Shown here: piece by piece, positions 18,035 through 25,980 of the stretch
How positions within the stretch are numbered: position 1 is the stretch's first letter
Layout of the letters: the number at the start of each line of letters is the position of its first letter
Assembly: GCA_964624905.1 (NCBI GenBank)
Contig: CAZUYK010000007.1
Span: 1 to 64,000, forward strand
Direction of reading: 5' to 3'
From: CAZRVH01 sp964624905
GTDB lineage: Bacteria > Patescibacteriota > Gracilibacteria > Peribacterales > Peribacteraceae
Length of the DNA: 64,000 nucleotides
Program-made: the position numbers and the translations under genes
The notes under the pieces: generated by a model
The model's database searches: none
Seen by the model: only the letters and a program-made list of their open reading frames with translations
Told to the model about the DNA's origin: nothing

Positions 18035-18194
18035 ACTGGTAGGAGGAGAAAAAATAAGAAAACTGGGCAGATCTGATTTTCTCCGCCTTCAGAAAGGCGA
18101 CCATACTCTTATTCCCGGGAATAGCCATCAATTACCGCATATTTATGCGAAAAATGAAGAGCAGTATCCATTAGGGCAAATACGCCGAAAAGGG

Positions 18195-18200
18195 TACAAT
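18195..18200 (+). promoter_or_regulatory. -10 box TACAAT upstream of the 18237 gene
   Basis: TACAAT followed by a leader of about 30 nt that is C/T-rich (CCCCTTCTCCCCCAATCC) up to ATG 18237. Confidence 0.4.
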
Positions 18201-18236
18201 AGGCCGTTGACCTTCGGACCCCTTCTCCCCCAATCC

Positions 18237-18476
18237 ATGCATATCATCACCAGGAAACAGTGCGCGACCGAAGGTTGCACCAGCCAAACGCGCGGGAGGG
18301 ATTACTGCACGAAACACCTGAAAGACCGCAAGGCGGCTCCCATCACCAACGCTGCGCGCCTGACGATGTTCTCGTTGTGCTGCCAGGCGGGCTGCGTGCA
18401 GGGCGAAAAGCACGAGTACGGATCGCAGTACTGCGCCAAGTGCAAGGAGCCGTGCCAATGGCGGACCAAGATTTGA
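18237..18476 (+). CDS. Small Cys-rich probable zinc-finger protein
   Basis: 79 residues. Cysteines are grouped as C9, C14, C24 with H27 (CATEGC ... YCTKH) and C48/C49, C53, C66, C69, C73, a spacing typical of two zinc knuckles. The protein is basic and probably binds RNA or protein; no family name is secure. The start at 18237 is chosen because the -10 box and C/T-rich leader lie just upstream; the frame is open further, but that part overlaps the cold-shock gene start region. Confidence 0.68.
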   Translation: MHIITRKQCATEGCTSQTRGRDYCTKHLKDRKAAPITNAARLTMFSLCCQAGCVQGEKHEYGSQYCAKCKEPCQWRTKI

Positions 18477-18576
18477 GGGGCGCCGGCTTGGCTGCGCCAA
18501 ACAACAAAGTGTTGTCTTAGACCCTGGAATGAAAAGGACGAAGCGGATATACTTCGGGCTTCACCCCTTCATTGCT

Positions 18577-19674
18577 ATGGCGAAAAATTCCGTAAAGCAT
18601 ATCGGCATCCTTACCGGCGGGGGCGACTGCGCGGGACTCAATACCGTCATCGCATCCATCGTGAAAACCGGCATCCCCCTGGGATACAAGTTCACCGGCA
18701 TTATCAAGGGATGGGAAGGAATCCTGGACCCGGTGATGCTGCGTCCGCTCTTCTTGGAAGACGTGAAAGGCATCAGCAGCATGGGCGGAACAATTTTGCG
18801 CACCACGAACAAGGGCCGCTTTGCGGCGAAGGTGGGCGAAGGCGGCGTTTCGAAAATCCCCGAGAACATCCTGCGCATGGTGGAGAAAAACATGAAGGCG
18901 AACGACATGGACGCACTCATCGTCATCGGCGGCGACGGTACGCTCACCGGCGCGTTGCAGCTGCAGGAGCTCACGGGCATCAAGGTCGTCGGCGTGCCGA
19001 AGACCATCGATAACGACCTGCAGGGAACGGACCGCACGTTCGGTTTCTCTTCGGCCGTGGAAATCGTGAAGGAAGCACTGGACCGCATCCATACGACCGC
19101 GGCGAGCCATGACCGCGTCATTTTCGTGGAAACGATGGGGCGCCACACAGGATGGATCGGCCTGTACGGCGGCGTTGCCGGAGGCGCGCACGCGATCCTC
19201 ATGCCCGAGTTCGACTTTGACATCCAGGACCTGGTGGCATTCCTCCGCAAGCGCGACGAGAGCGTGGATTTCGCCTCGGTCGTTGTGACGGAAGGAGTGA
19301 AAATCGGAGGCAAGCTGTCCACCAAGAACGGAGGAGGAGCCGAAACGCAGCTGGGAGGAGCAGCGGAGCGCGTGATGGCCGCGGTGGAGGCGGCGGCTCC
19401 GGGAGAATTTGAAATGCGCAACGTCGTGCTCGGCCACACCCAGCGCGGAGGCAGCCCGAACGGCGAAGACCGCCTTCTGTCGCATATCTACGGCGTCGCG
19501 GCAATGCAGGCGATGCATGACGAAAAATTCGGCTGCATGGTCTCCATGCGCGAGGGAAAGATGTCGGTGGTATCCATCGCGGAAGCCGTGGGAGACATCA
19601 AGCGCGTCACGAAAGAAGACCCCGTGTACATCGCCGCGAAGAGCATGGGCGTGTTCATGGGCGGCGAGAAGTGA
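18577..19674 (+). CDS. pfkA: 6-phosphofructokinase
   Basis: Phosphorylates fructose 6-phosphate, the committed step of glycolysis. 365 residues. GGGDCAGLN (about 14-22), GGDGT (about 114-118), PKTIDND (about 138-144), TMGRHTGW (about 181-188) and GHTQRGGSPN (about 285-294) are all present. The Gly in GGDGT indicates ATP, while the Lys in PKTIDND is the residue usual in PPi-using enzymes; this mixed pair is known from ATP-dependent group III enzymes such as those of actinobacteria, so ATP is the likelier donor. The start at 18577 is chosen because a TATACT promoter element (18548-18553) lies inside the longer open frame. Confidence 0.93.
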   Translation: MAKNSVKHIGILTGGGDCAGLNTVIASIVKTGIPLGYKFTGIIKGWEGILDPVMLRPLFLEDVKGISSMGGTILRTTNKGRFAAKVGEGGVSKIPENILRMVEKNMKANDMDALIVIGGDGTLTGALQLQELTGIKVVGVPKTIDNDLQGTDRTFGFSSAVEIVKEALDRIHTTAASHDRVIFVETMGRHTGWIGLYGGVAGGAHAILMPEFDFDIQDLVAFLRKRDESVDFASVVVTEGVKIGGKLSTKNGGGAETQLGGAAERVMAAVEAAAPGEFEMRNVVLGHTQRGGSPNGEDRLLSHIYGVAAMQAMHDEKFGCMVSMREGKMSVVSIAEAVGDIKRVTKEDPVYIAAKSMGVFMGGEK

Positions 19675-19678
19675 TGCA

Positions 19679-20656
19679 TCACTCCATGGAGAGATCGTTG
19701 ATGGCGTCGTACACGATGCGCGATACGCTTGCTATGGCTTCTTTTTCGGCGCCGTAATCAGTGCCGCTTGTCATGACGCAAAGGACGTACCTCATCTTGG
19801 GATGATACACGATGCCGCAATCGTGCAACTGGCTGTCCTGCCCCTCCTGTACCTTGCGTCCGAATTTGTGGGCGACGATGGTATCGGCCGGCACTCCCGC
19901 GACGATCCCTTCCCGGAACGTGGCCCTCGACAGAAGCGACAAGGCGTACTGCGACATGTCCTTCGACAGGTACCCCGTGTTGTGCAGCACCGCAAACAAG
20001 GTCGCGTACGACGAGATCGACACGTAATCAGCCCTGGGCGCAAGCATCATGTTCAGGATATCGAGATCATGAAACGTGTAATACCTCAGATCGCGCGGCA
20101 TGGTATTCAATTCCCGGACCAGCAACAGATAGGAATAATTATCCGAGTACACGATCATTTTCTCGAGCAGCTCCCGCACGGAGTACAGAGTATCCGGCTG
20201 AATGGTCTGGTCCGGCGCTTCAACGTTCATGTTGGTACTCAGGGATCCCGTAAACGAAAGCGTCTTGTTCAGGATGGAAGAATCGAGGTCCGCAAGATGC
20301 AGGAACGCGATCATGATCGGAAGTTTTGTCAGGCTTGCCGGCTGGAATTTGTCATACTCCCCGATACCGAAACGCGGCCCATGGTCGAGATCGCGGAAAT
20401 ACACGGAAAGATGGGTGATCTTCCCGGTTGCCTTTAGGGCTTCTTTCTTCGCGGTCAGGTCGTCCCGCAGCGGTTCGTAATCCCACTCCCCCTGCGATGT
20501 CGCGGCCTTACAGCGGAGCGAGGGGTTCAAAAGGTTATACCTCGTATGGCATGGCGCGATAAAGGACCACGTCTGGTGCAGAACGAAAAAAACCAAGAGA
20601 CCCGCGGCCGCTGCCGCGGCATGGGTGACTATATGCTTGTGCAAATGGAAGCTCAC
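19679..20656 (-). CDS. Class A beta-lactamase-like serine hydrolase
   Basis: 325 residues from a GTG start at 20656; no ATG is usable because the frame before it runs into the upstream gene. One N-terminal membrane anchor (about 10-28) is followed by a beta-lactamase/transpeptidase fold. All three active-site motifs are readable: SLTK (SxxK, in QPASLTKLPI), SDN (in VYSDNYSYLL) and HKFG in the KTG position. It therefore probably acts outside the membrane on beta-lactams or peptidoglycan; which one cannot be told from sequence. Convergent with pfkA, 4 nt apart. Confidence 0.8.
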   Translation of the reverse strand: MSFHLHKHIVTHAAAAAAGLLVFFVLHQTWSFIAPCHTRYNLLNPSLRCKAATSQGEWDYEPLRDDLTAKKEALKATGKITHLSVYFRDLDHGPRFGIGEYDKFQPASLTKLPIMIAFLHLADLDSSILNKTLSFTGSLSTNMNVEAPDQTIQPDTLYSVRELLEKMIVYSDNYSYLLLVRELNTMPRDLRYYTFHDLDILNMMLAPRADYVSISSYATLFAVLHNTGYLSKDMSQYALSLLSRATFREGIVAGVPADTIVAHKFGRKVQEGQDSQLHDCGIVYHPKMRYVLCVMTSGTDYGAEKEAIASVSRIVYDAINDLSME

Positions 20657-20702
20657 GAAGCAATCATGCTCCCGTTTTCGGAAAGCGCAAGAAAAGACGG
20701 TT

Positions 20703-20972
20703 TCAACCCAGTTCCGCGATGCGTATCGCACCGCCGAAAAAGAGAAGGAGGGTGAGTGCAACGCCCGTGGTGAGCGTGAACGTGGCAACCGCGGCCTTCT
20801 TTTGCTGCTCGAAGACGATGCTCGCCACGAAGAACAGGATGGCAATAACCCCCTTCAGACGAAAACTGGCCGTTTCACCGAGATTTGCGACGATGTCGGG
20901 AAGCAGATACACAGCGAATGCGAGCACGACGGCCGCGACGATGTACGCGATGCGCAAAAGGGTGGTATTCAT
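20703..20972 (-). CDS. Unknown small three-helix membrane protein
   Basis: 89 residues with three hydrophobic helices (about 5-25, 35-52, 60-82). No family recognised. The start at 20972 is fixed by a -10 box (TACAAT, preceded by TGG) exactly 6 nt upstream, predicting a leaderless mRNA. The stop lies 46 nt before the beta-lactamase-like gene, so the two may share a transcript. Confidence 0.68.
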   Translation of the reverse strand: MNTTLLRIAYIVAAVVLAFAVYLLPDIVANLGETASFRLKGVIAILFFVASIVFEQQKKAAVATFTLTTGVALTLLLFFGGAIRIAELG

Positions 20973-20978
20973 GCGCGT

Positions 20979-20984
20979 ATTGTA
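20979..20984 (-). promoter_or_regulatory. -10 box of a leaderless gene (20972)
   Basis: TACAAT ends 6 nt before the ATG; the upstream TGG gives an extended -10. Confidence 0.55.
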
Positions 20985-21001
20985 CCAGAAGACTGCTTTT
21001 C

Positions 21002-21178
21002 TCATAGTACCTCGACGCTTTTCGCGAGTGTCTTGAACCGCACGCCATCTGCCTGGGTCACAGTGATCGTCATGTGTCCCGCCTTGCTCATATGGATATC
21101 CCCCACGATGCCGGACTTCCCCTTATGCCTGCCGTTGATGACTTTACACTTAGCGCCGTCCGTCAGTTCGGGATTCAT
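21002..21178 (-). CDS. Small KOW-motif protein
   Basis: 58 residues. The core GAKCKVINGRHKGKSGIVGDI matches the KOW motif of ribosomal protein L24 and NusG-type proteins, which binds RNA or RNA polymerase partners. It is far too short to be L24 and has no other domain. A TATCAT box 6 nt before ATG 21178 predicts a leaderless mRNA. The 86-nt element (21204-21289) lies just upstream, between this gene and tRNA-Glu. Confidence 0.72.
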   Translation of the reverse strand: MNPELTDGAKCKVINGRHKGKSGIVGDIHMSKAGHMTITVTQADGVRFKTLAKSVEVL

Positions 21179-21184
21179 GCATCG

Positions 21185-21190
21185 ATGATA
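21185..21190 (-). promoter_or_regulatory. -10 box of a leaderless gene (21178)
   Basis: TATCAT on the minus strand, 6 nt before the ATG. Confidence 0.5.
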
Positions 21191-21203
21191 ACAAAACAAC
21201 CCG

Positions 21204-21289
21204 TTCCGAACGAGCGCTCTGCCCGAAGTGCGGGAACTCCCTGCCGAAAAGATAGCCCATGAAAGAAAAACCGGAGGTTTGTCTTTCAT
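21204..21289. repeat. 86-nt structured element, copy A
   Basis: Ungapped match to copy B at 38150-38235 (74 of 86 positions identical by hand count). It ends in a strong hairpin with ATGAAAGA/TCTTTCAT arms and an inner AAACC/GGTTT stem. It lies directly downstream of tRNA-Glu on the minus strand. Confidence 0.75.
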
Positions 21290-21295
21290 ACTTTC

Positions 21296-21370
21296 TGGCA
21301 GCCTCACGGGGAATCGAACCCCGATTACGGGAATGAGAATCCCGTGTCCTAACCGTTAGACGATGAGGCC
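21296..21370 (-). tRNA. tRNA-Glu (anticodon CTC)
   Basis: Minus-strand tRNA with acceptor arms GGCCTCA and TGAGGCT, anticodon loop TTCTCAT inside a perfect GGGA/TCCC stem, T-loop GGTTCGATTCC, discriminator G and an encoded CCA (21296-21298). It is the only tRNA found in the window. It has its own TTGAAT/TATACT promoter and is followed by the 86-nt element. Confidence 0.95.
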
Positions 21371-21410
21371 GTACATTTCGGCTTCAGATGCTGAACCGGA
21401 ACGTGCGCGG

Positions 21411-21438
21411 AGTATAACCAAACGAGGACGAGATTCAA
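21411..21438 (-). promoter_or_regulatory. Promoter of tRNA-Glu
   Basis: TTGAAT (21433-21438) and TATACT (21411-21416) with 16-nt spacing, upstream of the tRNA 5' end. Confidence 0.65.
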
Positions 21439-21561
21439 CCCCACCTAGCGCGTTTCAGGGGTTTTAATTGGTTATAAGCAAGGAAAAGAATGAGATATAG
21501 CGTAAGAATGAGCCCTACGGACCGTCATCTATACCGGTTTTACATCATTCCCCTTTTCTCT

Positions 21562-22221
21562 ATGAAGAGTCCTTTTCGCTCTTTGGTCACCGGCTCGGCG
21601 CTCGCTGCAGCCATCGCATTATCGGCGGCGGGCATTACTGTTGCATCGGCTCAGAATGACTCCTCGACCGGCAGCGGCAGCGTGAACGTCAAAGTTCACC
21701 AATGCCTTGCGACATATCACAACACCGTCGCCACCGTCGGGCATACCACATTGGAAGCACGTCTCGCGTTGAGGGCATGCATCCGTACCGCGGTCTCCGC
21801 GAGCACATCCTCCGGCAGTTCGAGCAGCATGAGCTCCTCGAGCTCGAGCGTTTCCAGCTCCTCGGTGAGCAGCTCTTCGTCCAGCAGCTCGCAGAACAAC
21901 GGACAAACCATCGGTGCGAAAGTCCGCGCATGCCTTGCCACCTACCATGCCGACGACAACAAAACGTACGAAGATCGCCTGGCACTCCGCGCCTGCCTTC
22001 GCGCCGCAGTAGGTTCGAAGAAGGTCCATATGGATAACAGGGACGGCGACAAGCATGACAAAAACTGGGACGACGATCGCGACCATGACAGCAGACGTGG
22101 CAATGACTTCAAGCTCGACCTTGATACCGATAGCTCCCTACGCGGAAACGGCGCATCGGTGCGTCTGAATGGCAGTGCCGGACTGCATCTCCAGGGGGAC
22201 AACGACGGCGATGATGACTAA
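21562..22221 (+). CDS. Secreted protein with duplicated Cys motif and Ser-rich linker
   Basis: 219 residues. A signal peptide (about 1-30, ending ASA) leads to the mature protein. Two copies of one unit, CLATYH ... RLALRAC (about 48-75 and 140-165), are separated by a Ser-rich linker (about 82-115). The C-terminus is very rich in Asp, Asn and Gly (about 175-219) and could bind Ca2+. Each unit has two cysteines, probably a disulfide outside the cell. No family recognised. The start at 21562 is the Met at the head of the signal peptide; the leader before it is C/T-rich. Confidence 0.75.
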   Translation: MKSPFRSLVTGSALAAAIALSAAGITVASAQNDSSTGSGSVNVKVHQCLATYHNTVATVGHTTLEARLALRACIRTAVSASTSSGSSSSMSSSSSSVSSSSVSSSSSSSSQNNGQTIGAKVRACLATYHADDNKTYEDRLALRACLRAAVGSKKVHMDNRDGDKHDKNWDDDRDHDSRRGNDFKLDLDTDSSLRGNGASVRLNGSAGLHLQGDNDGDDD

Positions 22222-22242
22222 ACAGAGGAGGGATACGGACAG

Positions 22243-22273
22243 AAAACCCCGCCCGGAAACGGCGCGGGGTTTT
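22243..22273. terminator. Bidirectional terminator
   Basis: AAAACCCCGC and GCGGGGTTTT arms between the convergent secreted-protein gene and rlmH. Confidence 0.88.
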
Positions 22274-22741
22274 TCAAACATGGTGATATCCGCTCCCCTT
22301 CGTGATCTCGCACGCGCGGTAGAGCTGCTCCATGAACACGACCCGGCACAGTTCGTGCGGCAGCGTCATGTCGCTCAGGGAGAGGATCTTATCGGCCGCT
22401 TCCAGGACGGAATCATCGAGGCCGTATGCCCCGCCCAGGATGACGATAAGATTCGTGCCCGCGTCCTTCATATCTTCCAAATCATGCGCGAACTGGACGG
22501 ACGTCTTTTGCTTGCCGCTTTCGTCCAGCACCCAGTGCACCCCGCGGTACTTCGCCGCGTGCTCCAGCAAACGCCTTGATTCGTCCGTCTTCTGTCGGCG
22601 GTCATCACGTTCCTTGCTGGCGGGAAGCTCCACGACGTCGAATGAAATTGAGGGCCTGATACGGCGTTCGTACTGGGCCGCGGCGAGCTTGGCCCACTCC
22701 TCCCTCAATGTGCCGACGGTGACGAGGATGACGCGCTGCAC
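22274..22741 (-). CDS. rlmH: 23S rRNA pseudouridine-1915 N3-methyltransferase (RlmH)
   Basis: SPOUT methyltransferase of helix 69 of 23S rRNA. 155 residues, the normal family length, with LIVILGGAYGLDDSV (SAM-knot glycine loop, about 98-112), LSLSDMTLPHELCRVVFMEQLYRA and C-terminal YHHV. The GTG start at 22741 shares its G with the TAG stop of the upstream methyltransferase gene (TAGTG), so the two rRNA-modifying enzymes are translationally coupled. Confidence 0.92.
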   Translation of the reverse strand: MQRVILVTVGTLREEWAKLAAAQYERRIRPSISFDVVELPASKERDDRRQKTDESRRLLEHAAKYRGVHWVLDESGKQKTSVQFAHDLEDMKDAGTNLIVILGGAYGLDDSVLEAADKILSLSDMTLPHELCRVVFMEQLYRACEITKGSGYHHV

Positions 22742-24192
22742 TATTTCTTTTGGAGAACGGACACGGTTTCGATATGCGGCGTGTGCGGGAACATGTCGAC
22801 GGGTTGTACCGTGCGCAGTTCGTATCCGGCCTTCAGGAAGGAGCCCAGGTCGCGGGCGAACGTGGCCGTATTGCATGAAACGTAGACGACTTTGCGTGCC
22901 CTATGGGCGATGACGGCCTCGAGCGCAGCGGGATGCAAACCGGCCCGGGGAGGATCGACGACGATGACGTCAAAGGAGTATTTGCCTCCGGCCTTCAGCT
23001 GGTCCTTCAGGATCTGTTCGGCGCGGCCTTTGTAGAAGCTGATATTGCCGATACGGTTTTTGCCGCTGGCCTTCAGCGCGTCCTCGACGGCGGTCGGGTG
23101 ACTCTCGATGCCCACCACCTTCTGGCAGTAGCGTGCCAGGTACTGGCCGATCGTTCCCGCGCCGCAGTACGCGTCCAGCACCGTGTCGCGCTGCGTCAGG
23201 TCCGCACCCTGGCCGATCGCCTGGTACAACTTCTCGGCACCGAGCGTGTTGGTCTGGAAGAATGAGAACGGCGAGATATCGAAGGAGAGATCGAACAGGC
23301 GCTCCGTGATGAAGTCCTTGCCGACGAGCGTGTGGACCTTCGGGTTTTCCGGCTTGTCGCCGAGCCCCTGGTGCTCGATGACGAGAAGCGATGCGAGCCC
23401 CGGACGTCCCGCGAAACGCATGAAGTTTTGGAAGATGGGTTCCAATTCCTTTTTCTTTCCGTTCACCAGGAACGCAATCATATGCTCGCCGGTGTGGATA
23501 CCGCGGCGCAGCAACATGTTGCGAAGCAAGCCCTTGTGCGTCTTCGGGTTGTACACCGGCAGCTTGGTGTCCTGCATGAAACGACGTACATCCATGAGCA
23601 ACGGCCCGATCTGCTCGTCGTACAAGTGGCACTCCGCGATGGGGATGACGGTGGACCACTGGTTGGGCTGGTGGAAACCGACCGTCGGATTTTCGTCGAA
23701 GTAGATGCGCTTGCCGTTCTGCTCCTCCGTGCGCATGGACGCATATCCGAACGTCATCTCCAATTTGTTGCGGTAATGGAACACCTGGGGGCTGGGCATG
23801 ATCTTCAGCACGCGACCCGGAAGTTGCTTGCGGATCGGTTCGTCGACAGGCGTGAGGTGCTCGAGGGTTTCGCGGACGATGTCCTCCTTGTAGGTGAGCT
23901 GCTTGTCGTAGGGAAGGTTCTGCCAGGTGCATCCCCCGCACGTACCGAAGTGGCTGCAACGCGGGAGAATCTCATCCTTTCCTTTGCGAAGAACCTTCAG
24001 GACCTTGCCCTCGGCATAACGGTCCTTCCCTTTGGTAATGACAATGGACAACTGCTGCCCGGGGATTCCCCCGGGAACAAAGACGGGCAAACCGTCGACC
24101 ATGGCCATGCCGGACCCTCCATGGGTCACCTTTTCGATCGTTACCGTATGTTCCTGGCCTCCTCGGAGAGGGGTCGGCTCGGTATTTGACAT
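22741..24192 (-). CDS. rlmD: 23S rRNA (uracil-5-)-methyltransferase, RlmD/RumA family
   Basis: SAM-dependent m5U methyltransferase. 483 residues: an N-terminal TRAM domain (about 10-70), an iron-sulfur cluster motif CSHFGTCGGC (about 79-88) with a fourth Cys downstream in AECHLYD, a Rossmann core with DAYCGAGTIGQYLA, the VVDPPRAGLH motif and the catalytic Cys in YVSCNTATFARDL. Whether it modifies U1939, U747 or a tRNA position cannot be decided from sequence. TACTAT lies 7 nt before ATG 24192, predicting a leaderless mRNA. Confidence 0.9.
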   Translation of the reverse strand: MSNTEPTPLRGGQEHTVTIEKVTHGGSGMAMVDGLPVFVPGGIPGQQLSIVITKGKDRYAEGKVLKVLRKGKDEILPRCSHFGTCGGCTWQNLPYDKQLTYKEDIVRETLEHLTPVDEPIRKQLPGRVLKIMPSPQVFHYRNKLEMTFGYASMRTEEQNGKRIYFDENPTVGFHQPNQWSTVIPIAECHLYDEQIGPLLMDVRRFMQDTKLPVYNPKTHKGLLRNMLLRRGIHTGEHMIAFLVNGKKKELEPIFQNFMRFAGRPGLASLLVIEHQGLGDKPENPKVHTLVGKDFITERLFDLSFDISPFSFFQTNTLGAEKLYQAIGQGADLTQRDTVLDAYCGAGTIGQYLARYCQKVVGIESHPTAVEDALKASGKNRIGNISFYKGRAEQILKDQLKAGGKYSFDVIVVDPPRAGLHPAALEAVIAHRARKVVYVSCNTATFARDLGSFLKAGYELRTVQPVDMFPHTPHIETVSVLQKK

Positions 24193-24199
24193 AATATAT

Positions 24200-24214
24200 A
24201 TAGTATGGTATAAA
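24200..24214. promoter_or_regulatory. Overlapping divergent -10 boxes
   Basis: Minus strand: TACTAT (24200-24205), 7 nt before ATG 24192. Plus strand: TATAAA (24209-24214) with an upstream TGG, serving the 24235 gene. Both fit in the 42-nt gap. Confidence 0.5.
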
Positions 24215-24234
24215 TTATCCCTTTGTTGCTTAAT

Positions 24235-25107
24235 ATGCCTATAACGCTTCGAAAAGCCGTTTCAGTCACCTCCTTGCTTGTCGTCGCTGCGTTGCTTGCG
24301 GCAAGTGTAACAGATGCCGGTAGCGGGGCAAGGGAACAGCATGCAAACGGCGAATCGACCCATTCCGAAGTGCATTTCCAGCCACTGGCCAGGGTGTCTT
24401 CTTTGAAAAAGAAGAAACGTGCCGCCCCGTACATCGCGGCCGTATCCCCGACATCGCCTTCCCCCGCTCCTTCGACCTACGCGTTCCTGGAGACGGCGGA
24501 CATCACCGACCATCACAAAAAACTCGCCACGACGGTTTTTTCCGCGCTGCCGGCGTCCTGCGCATCGAACATCCGCACCTTCTCGATCATCTACAAGGAT
24601 GCGAAGTACCGCGGACTCGGCGGAAAATCGACGATCATCCTTGACGGCTCGGTGAATGATACCGAGTTCACCGCGCTTCTCATCCACGAGTGCGGACACG
24701 TGATCAGCGGAAACATGACCGGGACGTCGCAGTCCGGCGAGAGCTCCTTCCGCGATGGAAAAAGCCCTTTCTACAACGATGGGGCAGCCGTCTCTTTCTT
24801 TTCCGTTTCCTGGGAAAACGAGCGCACCCTGAAAAGAGGGACGAAGGATGCTGATTTCATCTCGGGATACGCGTCATCGGATATCTTCGAGGATTTCGCC
24901 GAGACGTTCGCGGCCTACGTTTTGCAGCGCCCCTACCTGAGGAAGCGGGCGGAAACGAACAAGGCCATCGCTCAAAAACTCGCCTGGATGGAATCGAACA
25001 TCCCCCTGTCCGAAACCGCGGTGGGAAACACGACGTACAAGGGAACGAAAGACGTACCGTGGGACGTAACGAAGCTGCCGTACGCATCCCTCCTGAACGT
25101 ACGCTAA
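24235..25107 (+). CDS. Secreted zinc metallopeptidase-like protein
   Basis: 290 residues. A signal peptide (about 1-28) and a disordered Pro/Ser/Lys-rich stretch to about 85 precede a catalytic domain with LLIHECGHVISG (HExxH, about 143-154) and EDFAETFAAYVL (about 220-231), whose Glu is the likely third zinc ligand (gluzincin pattern). Exact family uncertain; the substrate would be outside the cell. ATG 24235 is preferred over an in-frame TTG 12 nt upstream because it begins the signal peptide. Confidence 0.72.
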   Translation: MPITLRKAVSVTSLLVVAALLAASVTDAGSGAREQHANGESTHSEVHFQPLARVSSLKKKKRAAPYIAAVSPTSPSPAPSTYAFLETADITDHHKKLATTVFSALPASCASNIRTFSIIYKDAKYRGLGGKSTIILDGSVNDTEFTALLIHECGHVISGNMTGTSQSGESSFRDGKSPFYNDGAAVSFFSVSWENERTLKRGTKDADFISGYASSDIFEDFAETFAAYVLQRPYLRKRAETNKAIAQKLAWMESNIPLSETAVGNTTYKGTKDVPWDVTKLPYASLLNVR

Positions 25108-25141
25108 GACGGAATCACTGGCACGGAACGAGTCGGTGCCG

Positions 25142-25147
25142 TAGTCT
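25142..25147 (+). promoter_or_regulatory. -10 box of a leaderless gene (25154)
   Basis: TAGTCT, 6 nt before the ATG at 25154; CTGGCA lies 18 nt further upstream. Confidence 0.45.
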
Positions 25148-25153
25148 TTCCGC

Positions 25154-25957
25154 ATGAGACGCCACTTCCTTCTCGGTTTCTGGATCGTCACCGATGTGAT
25201 CCTGTTCCTGGCTTCCTACGCGCTGGCTTATTTCACGCGCGTCGGATGGTATTTTTCGAGCACCTTCCCCTTCGATCAATACATGCTGGTGGCGTTGATG
25301 GTCGTGCCGGTGTGGCTTGCCATCCTCGTCTCCACGCGCACGTTCGCACTGATGAGGAACCAGATGAGCCTGCGGGCATTCTCCTACGTTCTGTATGGAA
25401 ACACCGTCGCTCTCGCTCTCTTCACCCTCGCATATTTTTTCCTGTACGGCCTCTTCTTCAGTCGTCTCCTCCTGGTGGAAGCATTCCTTTTCAGCACGCT
25501 GATCCTGTGGGCATGGCACGTACTCATGGATTCCGTACGTAGGAACGCATTGCGCCGCTCCCCTCCGGCCTTCCCGACCTTGGTCATCGGCGCGACGCGC
25601 GAGGCGGCATCCGTCATCAAGATGTTGCAATCCGGAAAAAGCCCGCTGGTACCCGTGGGCATCCTGGACAGCACCGGCAGCAAGGAGAAGCACCTGCATG
25701 ACGTGCCGGTGATCGGCAAGCTCGACAAGCTGGAAAAGACGCTGAACGAAAAAGGCATCACGCACCTCATCCAAACGAGCGACTTGGAACATACGATCAA
25801 CCTCCTGAGCGCATGCCGCAAGAAAGGCATTACGTACATTTTGCTTCCGTCGGTGCTGGGAATCGTGGAGCGCGACGAACGCGTGGAGTTGCTGGAAGGA
25901 CGCCCGGTCACCGTCGTTCGTCCGAAGGAATCGGCACTAAAATGGTTCTTTTCCTAA
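25154..25957 (+). CDS. Polyprenyl glycosylphosphotransferase N-terminal half lacking the transferase domain
   Basis: 267 residues. Four or five membrane helices (about 5-130) and a Rossmann-like CoA_binding_3 domain (about 140-265, with FPTLVIGATREAASVI) match the N-terminal half of WbaP/EpsL-type sugar-1-phosphate transferases. The protein stops at PKESALKWFFS, the place where the catalytic sugar-transferase domain normally begins. So it is either a natural stand-alone regulator or a truncation; no trace of the catalytic domain follows. The nucleotidyltransferase gene begins 23 nt later. Confidence 0.75.
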   Translation: MRRHFLLGFWIVTDVILFLASYALAYFTRVGWYFSSTFPFDQYMLVALMVVPVWLAILVSTRTFALMRNQMSLRAFSYVLYGNTVALALFTLAYFFLYGLFFSRLLLVEAFLFSTLILWAWHVLMDSVRRNALRRSPPAFPTLVIGATREAASVIKMLQSGKSPLVPVGILDSTGSKEKHLHDVPVIGKLDKLEKTLNEKGITHLIQTSDLEHTINLLSACRKKGITYILLPSVLGIVERDERVELLEGRPVTVVRPKESALKWFFS

Positions 25958-25980
25958 AACCTTTTCTCCAGATATTGAAA

